Positions 26,186 to 34,969 of a stretch of DNA of 64,000 nt are shown in pieces. The stretch lies in contig NZ_PPDJ01000003.1 of NCBI RefSeq assembly GCF_002903145.1, forward strand, positions 124,001-188,000. Reading direction: 5' to 3'. The notes beneath the pieces were generated by a model that ran no database searches, was not told the origin of the DNA, and worked only from the letters and a program-made list of their open reading frames with translations. Positions within the stretch are counted from its first letter, which is position 1. Each line of letters opens with the position of its first letter. The translations under genes and the position numbers were made by a program. The stretch comes from Halobacteriovorax sp. DA5 (GTDB lineage: Bacteria; Bdellovibrionota; Bacteriovoracia; Bacteriovoracales; Bacteriovoracaceae).

Positions 26186-26620
26186 TTATGAAGCTTTGTG
26201 CTGAATTCTCATGTTAATATCATTTTGAATACGAGCTTCTCTGGCCGCACTATTATTTGTACTGTCAACTTGAGTGCCATGGCCATCAATAGTAACCATA
26301 TCAGGAATCAAATACTGATAGTAGATTCTTCCTGCTTCAAGTGTAGAGATTTTAAGATTTGTGTCATTTGGGTTGTTAGCTAAGTCATTAAGCAAAGAAT
26401 AATACTTGTTTTTGGCAATATTAGTTTCTAATTCTTCCTGCTTTTGGTTTTTATCACTGAAGTATTGAATAAAGGCAAAAATGCCGACTATTAAAGCGAC
26501 AGCAAATGATGTCCATATTTTACTTTGATTAAAGCTATGAGAACCAGAAGGGTTATTGATGAAATAAAACCCCATCGATAAAAGTATACCAGAAATTGAA
26601 AATAAAATTTTTGAAAGCAT
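26186..26620 (-). CDS. Two-TM small membrane protein
   Basis: This 144-residue protein has hydrophobic segments at residues ~1-22 and ~34-55, followed by a Lys/Glu-rich soluble tail with a YYQYLIPDMVTIDGHGTQVD segment. It lies 12 bp downstream of the PEGA protein gene, so it is the third gene of an envelope operon. No domain is recognised. Confidence 0.6.
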   Translation of the reverse strand: MLSKILFSISGILLSMGFYFINNPSGSHSFNQSKIWTSFAVALIVGIFAFIQYFSDKNQKQEELETNIAKNKYYSLLNDLANNPNDTNLKISTLEAGRIYYQYLIPDMVTIDGHGTQVDSTNNSAAREARIQNDINMRIQHKAS

Positions 26621-26632
26621 ATATTCTCCTTA

Positions 26633-28222
26633 CTAAAAAGATAAATGTAGAAATCCGCCAATTTTTCCATATGGTTTAGGTTCTAAATTATCTATTGATT
26701 TGATGTAGTGATATTTTTCAATACCTAGGTCAATTCCATAAGAGAATGACCCCTTTTTCGACTTAGTTAAGTTGGTTCTTTGCAGGCCAATACTTACCGT
26801 TGAGAAAACTCCATTTCCTTTATGATATTGATTTTTTTCAAATTCATGATTAAAAATCCCATACCCAACCTGATATTTAAGATAAATATTTTTACTGAAC
26901 TGAAATTGTGGGCCTATGGATATCTGGTGAGAGCTATAATCACCACCTTCTTCAGAGGATTTGTTTTCATTACCGTGAAAAGAAAATGTGTAATCAGTTC
27001 TTAACCAAAACCAACTATTGATTGATCTGTTGTAGTTGAACCCTATGTACGTATTTATCTTATTTGTTGATGATTTATATGGGAGTGATGTCAATAGACC
27101 TATGTCAAAACCAACCCCTTTACTTAAGTTTAAATATGGATCATCTTGCAGTTTAATATGTATAGGCGATGAGTTTTGATTTGGAAGAACTTCTAAGGTC
27201 TGTGTATGTTCTATATAATCTTGATGTGTAACTTTTAGAGTATGGGCCCCAGGTATGATATCCTGTCCTGTGATAGGAGTGTTTCCAATAAACTTATTGT
27301 CAATATATACATTAGAATTTGTCGGAGTTGATATTATTGAAAAGGATGAGCTTTTCGGGATGAGATCAACATTAAGAGAAGTAAATTTTTTATCCTCAAC
27401 TTTATAATCTATAGTTGATGAATGATAGTTAGGGTCTTCAATTCTAATCTGAAATTTCTGAGATATGGGTAAGGCTAGTGGTAGCCTTCTTTTTATTCCT
27501 TCTACGTAAAAAGTTGGATTTGGCGTATTTGTTTCAATATTAATGATGCTAGTTTTAGGTTTTAAATTAAATGTTAACTCACTGGCAGAGGATATAATGA
27601 TATTCTCTTTTGATACATCCTCATATCCATCTTTAAGAATGATAATGTGATATTTTCCAATGGGAGTGTGGAATAATGCATTACTGGTACCTGAAATTGT
27701 TTGTAGTGATCTTTCTACAGGAATAAGAGTTATTTGAGCATTAGTTGGTATCGTATGAATTTTTATTTTTCCATCAATCTTTGAATTTCCATATTCTGTA
27801 ATCTTTGGATTTTTTTTGATTTTGAGAAGTCTTGCTAATTCCTTTTTTATTTCAGATTTTTTATATCTAATTTCTCTATAAACTAAATAATGGTCATTTT
27901 TCTTTTGAATACTTTGTTTTGTTGGTCCAATACCTCTCAGATTTATTTCTTCTGTTTCTAAACCTGAGCTTGAATTGAACTCAGTAGAGCTAATTGATTG
28001 AAAATAAGATTCAGTTATTTTTTGATTAAAACCAAAATTGTCTTTCACCGCTTCTGTTACGGCGTTTTGATAGGCTTCTGCCATAGCATCAGACAAGCTT
28101 TTTTGCTTGTCTGAAATACCGACATAGTATTTATAATCTTTATCTTCCTTTACAGTCTCCTCAAACCAATCACTTGCATAAGAAGACTGTAAAATAAATA
28201 TGGCAAGGATAATTTTTTTCAT
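26633..28222 (-). CDS. Secreted PEGA-repeat protein with LPP20-like N-terminus and possible C-terminal beta-barrel
   Basis: This 529-residue protein has a signal peptide (MKKIILAIFILQSSYAS). The N-terminal domain resembles LPP20/DUF4384-type stress lipoproteins (YYVGISDKQKSLSDAMAEAYQNA). Middle repeats (~150-370) include SNVYIDNKFIGNTPI, a PEGA domain. The C-terminal ~160 residues of alternating strands end in Phe (GGFLHLSF), as in outer membrane beta-barrels. It overlaps the LPP20-like lipoprotein gene by one base, so the two are likely partners at the cell envelope. Confidence 0.7.
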   Translation of the reverse strand: MKKIILAIFILQSSYASDWFEETVKEDKDYKYYVGISDKQKSLSDAMAEAYQNAVTEAVKDNFGFNQKITESYFQSISSTEFNSSSGLETEEINLRGIGPTKQSIQKKNDHYLVYREIRYKKSEIKKELARLLKIKKNPKITEYGNSKIDGKIKIHTIPTNAQITLIPVERSLQTISGTSNALFHTPIGKYHIIILKDGYEDVSKENIIISSASELTFNLKPKTSIINIETNTPNPTFYVEGIKRRLPLALPISQKFQIRIEDPNYHSSTIDYKVEDKKFTSLNVDLIPKSSSFSIISTPTNSNVYIDNKFIGNTPITGQDIIPGAHTLKVTHQDYIEHTQTLEVLPNQNSSPIHIKLQDDPYLNLSKGVGFDIGLLTSLPYKSSTNKINTYIGFNYNRSINSWFWLRTDYTFSFHGNENKSSEEGGDYSSHQISIGPQFQFSKNIYLKYQVGYGIFNHEFEKNQYHKGNGVFSTVSIGLQRTNLTKSKKGSFSYGIDLGIEKYHYIKSIDNLEPKPYGKIGGFLHLSF

Positions 28223-28785
28223 TAATTATCCATTAACTTATCCAGTTGTGAGTCAACTTTTTGCTTAAGTTCTTTTGATATTTCCTTGTTTTGGTTTAGT
28301 GACTCTTGGATCATTTTTCTTAGAAGAGGCTCATCAATACTAACTAAGGAATACATTCTTACTTTTAATTGATCTTCTCCTGAATTATCAGGAATTTGTA
28401 CTTTTTCCCAATATCTTTTTTCTGGAATAATTTTTCTTGATATCAGTGTCGATTTTTCTGTACCTATAAATCTACTTAGGTTTGCTCCATCAGTACCTTC
28501 TTCAACATTTTGAAGAACAACACCAATTTGATTTGATACAATTCTTGTGAGCTCAGTTTTTGCATTATTATCAGAAATTCTACCTAATGCTGAAATACTT
28601 GCGTTCCCAGCACCTTCGCTAATTCCTACGGCATAAAATTTCCCATCTTTTGAATAGGTTGGTTTGGAAATAGTTGCCCAAGATGGCTTTTCATCTAGCC
28701 CATCTATTCTTTCAATTACTTTTTCTTTCATGCTAGAACATGAAAAAAGACCAAATAGTGCTATTGCTAATATTGGTAATTTCAT
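28222..28785 (-). CDS. LPP20-like lipoprotein
   Basis: This 187-residue protein has a lipobox (LFGLFSC, Cys16) and then KPSWATISKPTYSKDGKFYAVGISEG, which matches the LPP20 lipoprotein domain (W...g..., YAVGI, followed by alternating helix). This fold is shared with the N-terminus of the next gene, suggesting duplication. It overlaps the recombinase gene upstream by one base and the PEGA gene downstream by one base. Outer membrane localisation is expected. Confidence 0.75.
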   Translation of the reverse strand: MKLPILAIALFGLFSCSSMKEKVIERIDGLDEKPSWATISKPTYSKDGKFYAVGISEGAGNASISALGRISDNNAKTELTRIVSNQIGVVLQNVEEGTDGANLSRFIGTEKSTLISRKIIPEKRYWEKVQIPDNSGEDQLKVRMYSLVSIDEPLLRKMIQESLNQNKEISKELKQKVDSQLDKLMDN

Positions 28786-29738
28786 TAAACCTCCTTAAAT
28801 TTATGTGATATGATTTCGGCCAATTTGCCTTGATTGTTTTCAATCTTGTCATGATAAATCATTAACGTTTCAATAGACTTGTGTCTTGAAAAGCTTAATA
28901 CTGATTCAAGTGGCATATTATGTTCATGGGCGGCAATAATGGCATTAGTAATGGATAAATGTCTCAATCCGTGTGGCCATGTTTTAATGCCAACTTTTTT
29001 TCCATACGACTTAACAATCTCATAGAGGCCAACTCTTGAAAGTCTTCTTCCTTTACTTGAATTTGATAAACTAATGCAAAGAGGGCCATGGATTGGATTG
29101 GAATTTATGTTTAGCCACTCTGAAATAACTCTTTTTGATGATTCAGGTATGAATATTGAACTATATTCTGATTGGCCTTTTCCTTTAATTTTTATTTCCC
29201 AGTCATCATTTTGCATTGAAATATGCTCTATGTTTATATTGATTAGCTCACTTGCTCTAAGCCCTAGATCATGTAGGAGTCTAAGAATCATGTGATCTCT
29301 TATTGATTTCATATTTTGATCTTTTAATGACTCTACAAGCATGAGTCTAAATATTCTGTTGCCTGGGCCTTTTGTATTTTTTAAAGGAGTGACTTTTTCA
29401 TTTTTAACTGTAAATGATTGTTGTGTAGCTCCAATATAATTAGCGAAATTGAATAGTGACCTAATTGCACTTAATCTTCTATTTATAGTCGACGGTGCAA
29501 GCTTTTTTTCTAGTAGATGGTTTTTATATCTAAGGGCTAAGAGGTTTAACCTTGACTGGCTTTCTTGAAAAATTAACTTAGACTCCAGATGAGTTGAGCT
29601 ACTAATGAAGTTCAAAAAATACTGAATGTCATTTTTATAGGAATTAAGAGTGCTTCTCTTTAATGATGAATAAAACTCATTCGAAATTTCAGTTAAAGTA
29701 TAATTAGAAGAATGAAGAATATTTGGAGTACCCATCAT
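28785..29738 (-). CDS. Tyrosine recombinase (XerC/D-like)
   Basis: This 317-residue protein has an N-terminal SAM-like core-binding domain (residues ~12-110) and a catalytic domain with Arg161 (GLRASEL), His256/Arg259 (HGLRH), His286 and nucleophile Tyr295. All residues needed for catalysis are present. The start overlaps the stop of the XRE regulator by 4 bp. As it lies mid-element and not beside an att site, it may act on dimers, an internal inversion or the envelope cargo rather than on integration. It is likely co-transcribed with the envelope genes. Confidence 0.88.
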   Translation of the reverse strand: MMGTPNILHSSNYTLTEISNEFYSSLKRSTLNSYKNDIQYFLNFISSSTHLESKLIFQESQSRLNLLALRYKNHLLEKKLAPSTINRRLSAIRSLFNFANYIGATQQSFTVKNEKVTPLKNTKGPGNRIFRLMLVESLKDQNMKSIRDHMILRLLHDLGLRASELININIEHISMQNDDWEIKIKGKGQSEYSSIFIPESSKRVISEWLNINSNPIHGPLCISLSNSSKGRRLSRVGLYEIVKSYGKKVGIKTWPHGLRHLSITNAIIAAHEHNMPLESVLSFSRHKSIETLMIYHDKIENNQGKLAEIISHKFKEV

Positions 29739-30037
29739 ATCCTCCTTTTCTTGCTGACCTTTTTGATTGAAATTTCATAGAGACCAGTGTGCAGCTCAAC
29801 TTTATCAAGAAGATCATCTAATGAATGAGACTGCTTTTTACCAAAAGCCAAGTATTCAAAGGATACATCAAAGAAGTCGGCCACCTTTTGAACTTGTTCT
29901 ATGTTTGGAGAACCACCATTTAACCAATTGTTTAAATTAGTTTTCGGCACACCAGACTTCCTTGCTAGTGAAGCAACTGTTATATCATATTCATTAATAA
30001 GTTCTCTAAGAACCTCTTTTAGTTTTAGCTTAGTCAT
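29735..30037 (-). CDS. XRE-family helix-turn-helix regulator
   Basis: This 100-residue protein has an HTH at ~15-65 (VASLARKSGVPKTNLNNWLNGG...IEQVQKVADFF). It is a likely repressor or developmental switch of the element. AAGGTG precedes its ATG. A nine-codon leader frame (MYEKVKKYD) ends across its start, and an inverted repeat lies upstream (30054-30089). It leads a leftward operon with the recombinase, lipoprotein, PEGA and two-TM genes. Confidence 0.85.
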   Translation of the reverse strand: MTKLKLKEVLRELINEYDITVASLARKSGVPKTNLNNWLNGGSPNIEQVQKVADFFDVSFEYLAFGKKQSHSLDDLLDKVELHTGLYEISIKKVSKKRRI

Positions 30038-30053
30038 ACTTTTTCACCTTTTC

Positions 30054-30089
30054 ATACATCTCCTCGGACAAAGGGCCCGGGAGGTGTAT
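30054..30089. promoter_or_regulatory. Inverted repeat upstream of the XRE gene
   Basis: ATACATCTCC (30054-30063) and GGAGGTGTAT (30080-30089) pair at 9 of 10 positions around a 16-bp GC-rich centre. It lies 17 bp upstream of the regulator start. Autoregulatory operator or leader hairpin are both possible. Confidence 0.45.
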
Positions 30090-30118
30090 AAAAAGTCTTG
30101 ATTCGGAACAGGAAAGTC

Positions 30119-32137
30119 TTAATGTGGAATGGAGTAGACTTGATCTAGATCGTTTACATCATCTTCAAGCTTTTGATTAAGATCTTTGCCCTTTAGAACT
30201 TCTATATAGCGCTTGTTTGATTTTTTACACTTTACAACTCTGAAGATGCCAGGCGATCGATCAGCTAAATCCTTAAACTTATCTCTTCCAGGCACTCCAC
30301 GCATGTTAGGAAATTGCTCCTTAATTTTAGATTTAAAATCCTTATCAATTTCAAATCTCATGCCCTTGTGGGTATTAGCAGGGATATACTCTTCAATAAA
30401 CCATTCTTCCCACCCGTTATACGTCTCGCTTCTGAGGTGGTCTAGCCATTGAGATCGGAAGGGAACATTATTTTTACTCGCAGGGGTTCGATTTATTAGA
30501 AAAAAAGCAAGTTCTCTGATGTTATCACTCTTAGTAAGTTCAGTTGCATACTTCCCTACATCACGGCAAAAACTTGCATTTCTGAGAGGTATGTCAGTCA
30601 TCATGATAAATGAATATCGCCGCTCTTTTTCACCCAAAGGGATCGCATCTAAGGTATTTGATGAAATATAGATCGATGCCCAATTATCCACCGTTTTTGC
30701 ATTTTCATACTTTTCTTCACACTCAAATTGCGAGTTGATAAGTAACTTAAGCTGATCTTCACTTTTAAGTCCTGATACTCTCAGTTCGTCGAAGTGAAGC
30801 AGGGTTTTGTCCTTTAGTTTAGAATTAAAATTTCCCGTTAGGCAGCGATCGCCACCGAGAAGGGAGTAATTGGTTGGCCCATGAAGCTCTTGGATGATTT
30901 GGCCCAAAATACCTTTCCCTATACCTTGCTCACCTACAGCGACAAGCATTGTCTGGTTGCGATCAGTTAAAGAACGTGAGAGCCAGTCTAGTAAGTACTC
31001 GTAGGAGTCAGTATCGTTGCTAACAAGGTGCTTGAAGAACTCTTCATATATTAAGGGCAACTTAGACTGTGTCGGTATGACTTCCTTTTTCCAAAATGGA
31101 GGAAGGTAAGTATTAAATGTTGATCCATAATTAGTATGCGTCAATCTTTTCTTCCAAGTAAACGGATTGTAGATAAACTCCGCATCGGTATGGTTTTTCA
31201 ACATATATTGAGCTCTTTTCTTTGAACTCAATAAGTGATTAAGGTTAACTAAGTCGTAATTTTTAAAATAATCGTCTTCCTCGAAATATTGAATCACTTT
31301 TTTAGCATTTTCGGAGTTTGCAATAGTAATCCATTGAAATGGATCGCGAGGTTGTAGTCGTGGATGTTTAGGAGATGGCTGATTATTGCTGTAGGCATCA
31401 TCAATTGTTCTTAAGTCATTATTATCTAAGTAACCATAAGATCCTTTATCCTTAATTTGCTCTGAAAAATCTTCTTTACTTAGGCCTAAACGTGCACATT
31501 CAGAAGCTGCTTTTAAAAGGGCACCATGCCATTCTCCATCTGGGGCACCTGAAAGCAAGAATTTGGATGTTTCTATCGTTGGCCTAATCTTTGAGAGATC
31601 AACACTCATTTCTTTAGAGCTATTTAGCACCTTTGCTGATGGAGTTGCTAATTTAGCCAGATCAACTTCTATAAGCTCACCATTCTCATTTTCATAGATA
31701 ATTTCTTTACAAGGTCTCCACGTCTTAGCCGCATCTTTTGCTAAATGGTCAGCCTGAGGATATCTATTTAAAAATTCCTCATAGAGATTTTCGTAAATTT
31801 CAGCGTCGTGAATTCTTTGACTTAGTTCAAGGACGACTCTAAAACGATCACATGAAGGATTTCCATTTTTTGGAACTTGATGACTTTGTGTAGTGCCAAT
31901 AAGACAGTTAAAATCCTGAAACTCTTTGATTGCATCAGCAAGAGTCATACCTTCATCGAAATCTAAGACGATAAAGTCAGTCGATAAGAAATTACTTTTT
32001 GACCTGTGATCGTTAGCAAATTGGCCATGTGACCACTGCTTGGTTGTGATGATCTGTTTTAAATCATCAAAATTTGAGATTGAAACCATTTTTCCATCTG
32101 CTGACTTCATTGCAGGGAATGTGCTTATCGCTTTCAT
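30119..32137 (-). CDS. Primase-helicase (AEP-type primase plus SF3-like helicase)
   Basis: This 672-residue protein's N-terminal domain carries FIVLDFDEG (Asp59, Asp61) and DRFRVVLEL, the pattern of archaeo-eukaryotic-type primases on mobile elements. The C-terminal helicase has Walker A GEQGIGKG, Walker B LLHFDEL and NTLDAIPLGEKERRY (sensor and arginine finger), of the DUF5906 type. GGAGG precedes ATG 32137. It is the replication protein of the element. Primase-helicases are typical of satellites and integrative plasmids that replicate when excised. Confidence 0.8.
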   Translation of the reverse strand: MKAISTFPAMKSADGKMVSISNFDDLKQIITTKQWSHGQFANDHRSKSNFLSTDFIVLDFDEGMTLADAIKEFQDFNCLIGTTQSHQVPKNGNPSCDRFRVVLELSQRIHDAEIYENLYEEFLNRYPQADHLAKDAAKTWRPCKEIIYENENGELIEVDLAKLATPSAKVLNSSKEMSVDLSKIRPTIETSKFLLSGAPDGEWHGALLKAASECARLGLSKEDFSEQIKDKGSYGYLDNNDLRTIDDAYSNNQPSPKHPRLQPRDPFQWITIANSENAKKVIQYFEEDDYFKNYDLVNLNHLLSSKKRAQYMLKNHTDAEFIYNPFTWKKRLTHTNYGSTFNTYLPPFWKKEVIPTQSKLPLIYEEFFKHLVSNDTDSYEYLLDWLSRSLTDRNQTMLVAVGEQGIGKGILGQIIQELHGPTNYSLLGGDRCLTGNFNSKLKDKTLLHFDELRVSGLKSEDQLKLLINSQFECEEKYENAKTVDNWASIYISSNTLDAIPLGEKERRYSFIMMTDIPLRNASFCRDVGKYATELTKSDNIRELAFFLINRTPASKNNVPFRSQWLDHLRSETYNGWEEWFIEEYIPANTHKGMRFEIDKDFKSKIKEQFPNMRGVPGRDKFKDLADRSPGIFRVVKCKKSNKRYIEVLKGKDLNQKLEDDVNDLDQVYSIPH

Positions 32138-32205
32138 AATAACCTCCTGAAAAGCGAGTTCCTAAAGCACTATTTTCGAACAGATGAATTTCTCTTTCTG
32201 TTAAG

Positions 32206-32219
32206 CGGAGCTGAACGGA
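32206..32219 (+). repeat. CGGAGYTRRACGGA motif, copy 2
   Basis: CGGAGCTGAACGGA is followed by GCT, so that CGGAGCT itself repeats (32206-32212, 32216-32222). It lies about 70 bp upstream of the primase-helicase start, between that start and the 13-bp inverted repeat. Confidence 0.5.
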
Positions 32220-32233
32220 GCTCTAGAATAATT

Positions 32234-32290
32234 TCCCAAGTTCCCAGGGCTTATTGAAAAAGTTTTTTAAATTTTCTTGGGAACTTGGGA
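32234..32290. repeat. Perfect 13-bp inverted repeat with 31-bp centre, candidate origin or operator
   Basis: TCCCAAGTTCCCA (32234-32246) and TGGGAACTTGGGA (32278-32290) are perfect inverted copies. The centre is AT-rich, and the right half (32254-32289) is shared with the left end of the element (10291-10326). It stands directly between a stop codon and the primase-helicase leader. No T-tail follows on either strand, so it is not a simple terminator. Confidence 0.55.
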
Positions 32291-33121
32291 CTAGGATTTC
32301 TGTTTAAGAGTTCCTGAGAGCTTTTTACGAGATTTTTTGAGGCATTCTTCTACATCAATAACTTCATCTGTGATGCTATCTTTAAGATATTCTTCGTAGA
32401 AATACTTATCGTTAAGAGATTCGAATTTGCAGATTACATCATCAACACCTAAGCTCAGTGCTTCTCCCATAATATTAGGCAGTGCTGTAATTAAGCATAG
32501 GTAAAATCTTTTCTCAAACTCATTATCATTGCCATTGGTATGAGCTGCGATAATATTCTGTATTTGGTCTTGGATTTCTTTTAGCAAGGGCATTTCTACA
32601 CTATCTTGCTTTAGGTAAATATTTTTTGCCCAAGCACTAGTGAAATCTTTATTATATTTGTCATCTTCAATTTTTCTTTCAGTTGGATCTTTTATATGGC
32701 TTGTATTTGCTAGTTTATTTCTTAAAATTTCACGTATTTCATATTTAAATGAGTGATCATAAAAATACTCAAGAGCAAAGCCTCTTTTTTTAAAGCTCTC
32801 ATCAATTTTTGGAATTAAAAATTGAATTAGTTCTTTTAATGGAACACTTGTTTTTGTTCCTTTTTTAAATGTGTTCTCTTTCCAAAATGAATTTAAATCG
32901 GAGGGCATTTTTCCTAGGACTAGAAGCTCTTTTGTTTCATCTTCGATTTCGAGCTTGCATTTGTTGATATTTTGCAATCTCTGCTTTTGATACTCTGAAA
33001 GACTGCTAGTGTCTTTCAGAGTTCTAATATTTCTCTTTATTAAGCGAAGTGATTTCGGCATTTCTTTTGGTTTATATAGCTTATGAAGAAGCATTCTTGC
33101 TTCAAATTGTTGATTTTTCAT
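32291..33121 (-). CDS. Hypothetical helical protein, unknown
   Basis: This 276-residue soluble, highly charged, helical protein has an N-terminal basic region (KLYKPKEMPKSLRLIKRNIR). No family is recognised. It is the first leftward gene inside the integrase, with a copy of the 14-bp motif 50 bp upstream (33170-33183) in a divergent gap shared with the integrase. Its stop abuts the 13-bp inverted repeat before the primase gene. A replication accessory or excision role is possible from position only. Confidence 0.5.
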   Translation of the reverse strand: MKNQQFEARMLLHKLYKPKEMPKSLRLIKRNIRTLKDTSSLSEYQKQRLQNINKCKLEIEDETKELLVLGKMPSDLNSFWKENTFKKGTKTSVPLKELIQFLIPKIDESFKKRGFALEYFYDHSFKYEIREILRNKLANTSHIKDPTERKIEDDKYNKDFTSAWAKNIYLKQDSVEMPLLKEIQDQIQNIIAAHTNGNDNEFEKRFYLCLITALPNIMGEALSLGVDDVICKFESLNDKYFYEEYLKDSITDEVIDVEECLKKSRKKLSGTLKQKS

Positions 33122-33169
33122 AAATATATCTTAGTTGATTTTTTTCTTATTCCCAAGAGAAAGTTCTGC

Positions 33170-33183
33170 TTCCGTTTAGCTCC
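33170..33183 (-). repeat. CGGAGYTRRACGGA motif, copy 3
   Basis: On the minus strand this reads CGGAGCTAAACGGA, followed by AGCAGAACT. It lies in the divergent gap between the 276-residue gene and the integrase, 44 bp before the integrase start. Confidence 0.5.
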
Positions 33184-33226
33184 GTTATCCGACAAAACTT
33201 CTATTTAGGTAATAAATTATTATAAG

Positions 33227-34534
33227 ATGAAGAGAAGAGGACCATATAAAAACACATTGAAGAATATAAAGCCCTTTAGACCTGCTAACTATTTCAAAAA
33301 GGAGCATGAAAATAAGGGGCTTTATATTACTTGGGCATCTCCTGTAGATCGTGGAGGTGGACAAATCTCTGTTGCCTATAAGATTCAAGGTGAGAAGAAG
33401 CAATTTAGAACTCCTAGGCATAAGACTGTATGGATGGATGAATTTGATATTGAGTATTGCAAGGTCATCATTGAAGAGTGGAAAAATGGTAATAATAACA
33501 GTCTGGGGAGAGGTAATCTTGAACCATCATTTTATATTGCTCACAAAGTTGAATTTTTAAATTGGCTTTCAAAAACATGCAAGCATTCAACGATTTATGG
33601 TTATGACAGAAGTCTAAGGATGTACTCATTTCCTTTTTTAGTAGAGAAACTTCAATTACTTCACCCAAAGCAGTGGGATGTTAAAAGTATAGAAAGATGG
33701 GAAATCTTCATGTCTTCACAAGATTTAAGCTCTTCTTCACGAAATAGACATAAAAGTGCATTGAGAAGATATTTGAGATTTTTAAAACTAAAAGGTGAAA
33801 TAAAAGTAGTACCTCAAATACTCAATGAACCTGAATCAAGAGAGAGTAGAGAAAAGATTCTTCCTGGAGAATTACCAGAATGGGATGATGTTGTAGGTTG
33901 GATTAAGGGACTCCCTAGAGGTCGCTATCGATTCATTATGGCCATTTGTGCAGGATTTGGTGTTAGAATTTCAGAAGCATGTGCAGTGACCAGACGCAAT
34001 TTCTTGGGTATAAAGTCCTCTTTGTATATAGATAAGAAAAATGACTATATCAAAACAATTAAAGATGCAGGACTTGGTGCCTTGTTTTTATATGTTGATA
34101 CTGCAATTAAAGCACCTGTAGGAGCAGATATTATCAAAGTGTTAGGGGAGCCTGATAATGATCCTAAAACAGGTCCCTATACAGCTTGTTGCACTAACCA
34201 GGAAATGGCCAATCTCATTATTGAAATGATTAAAAATAAAGAGCATCAGATGCAGATGACTAAAGAGCAAATAACAAAGGAAATTGCGAGTCTTCCTAGA
34301 GATAACTCTATTTTCAAATTTGATCAGTATCGCTCTCATGATTACAGAAGATTAAATATTACTCTTCAATCTATGGATTTGGACTTAGAAAGTAATGTTG
34401 AAATTTGCTGTAGGACTCATGGTCATTCTAGTAGAGAGATGTTTTTAAGGTATTTTCAATGGGGATTAACTCAAAGAAGGAATCAGGTAGAAGCAGAGGA
34501 TGAAGATTTGATTGCTTTTGATATAAAAGCTTAG
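33227..34534 (+). CDS. Tyrosine integrase of the element
   Basis: This 435-residue protein has a basic N-terminus with an arm-binding-like region (residues 1-95), a core-binding domain (~100-190) and a catalytic domain with Arg247 (GFGVRISEA), His371/Arg374 (HDYRR), His400 and Tyr409 (FLRYFQWG). It is adjacent to the replacement tRNA-Leu and attR, as expected for the enzyme that integrates the element. The catalytic set is complete, so it may be active. Its stop is 1 bp from the end of an opposing open frame. Confidence 0.88.
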   Translation: MKRRGPYKNTLKNIKPFRPANYFKKEHENKGLYITWASPVDRGGGQISVAYKIQGEKKQFRTPRHKTVWMDEFDIEYCKVIIEEWKNGNNNSLGRGNLEPSFYIAHKVEFLNWLSKTCKHSTIYGYDRSLRMYSFPFLVEKLQLLHPKQWDVKSIERWEIFMSSQDLSSSSRNRHKSALRRYLRFLKLKGEIKVVPQILNEPESRESREKILPGELPEWDDVVGWIKGLPRGRYRFIMAICAGFGVRISEACAVTRRNFLGIKSSLYIDKKNDYIKTIKDAGLGALFLYVDTAIKAPVGADIIKVLGEPDNDPKTGPYTACCTNQEMANLIIEMIKNKEHQMQMTKEQITKEIASLPRDNSIFKFDQYRSHDYRRLNITLQSMDLDLESNVEICCRTHGHSSREMFLRYFQWGLTQRRNQVEAEDEDLIAFDIKA

Positions 34535-34535
34535 C

Positions 34536-34766
34536 TTATGCAGATTGAATAAATCTAAATTTATAATTTGTCTTCATTGAACACATATCTGGAATAAATC
34601 TTTTGAGAAAGAAAAGATCACTTTCTAATATCTTTCCATCCTGAACTCTTTGATCAAGACCAGTTAATTCTTCATGGTGAAGGAAAAGAAGATTTGCTGT
34701 GTAATCAATGAGAGTTTTTTCTGAAGTTTGTGAATCAAGATTTGAAAATGTAAGGCGGTATAAGGT
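34536..34766 (-). other. Open frame downstream of tRNA-Leu, possible gene fragment
   Basis: About 75 minus-strand codons ending at TAA 34536-34538 read as a plausible protein C-terminus (DYTANLLFLHHEELTGLDQR). The frame continues upstream only through the tRNA, where it is spurious, and no start codon lies between. It may be the 3' remnant of a gene carried beside the tRNA, or chance. Confidence 0.3.
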
Positions 34767-34852
34767 TGGTGCCCGGGGCGAGACTCGAACTCGCACAATG
34801 TTGCCATCGGTGGATTTTGAATCCACTGCGTCTACCATTCCGCCACCCGGGC
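34767..34852 (-). tRNA. tRNA-Leu(CAA), element-borne
   Basis: This complete 86-nt class II tRNA on the minus strand has acceptor GCCCGGG/CCCGGGC, GGTAGACGC in the D-arm, anticodon stem GTGGA/TCCAC with loop TTCAAAA (anticodon CAA), a long variable arm, T-stem GCGAG/CTCGC, discriminator A and encoded CCA. It matches 73 of 86 positions of the tRNA reconstructed from the two chromosomal halves, with paired changes in the acceptor, D and anticodon stems. It lies inside the element and should supply the function lost by insertion. Confidence 0.95.
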
Positions 34853-34866
34853 ATATTTTAAAATTT

Positions 34867-34876
34867 TTTACCAATT
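34867..34876. repeat. Candidate integrase arm site, right end inner copy
   Basis: This TTTACCAATT sits in a longer direct repeat TTTTTACCAATTCG shared with 34958-34971. Confidence 0.5.
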
Positions 34877-34959
34877 CGTTTCTATATTTCCTAATTTCTT
34901 TTTTTATATCAATACTTTAGTTCAACTTTCTATCTTGGTAATGGTAATTACAAAAAGTT

Positions 34960-34969
34960 TTTACCAATT
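34960..34969. repeat. Candidate integrase arm site, right end outer copy
   Basis: This TTTACCAATT lies 58 bp inside the attR core and is part of the direct repeat 34958-34971. Confidence 0.5.

Noticed and set aside
34767..34874. Open frame translating through the tRNA-Leu (PGGGMVDAVDSKSTDG...)
   Set aside because: This is the familiar spurious translation of a tRNA-Leu; the DNA folds as a complete tRNA.
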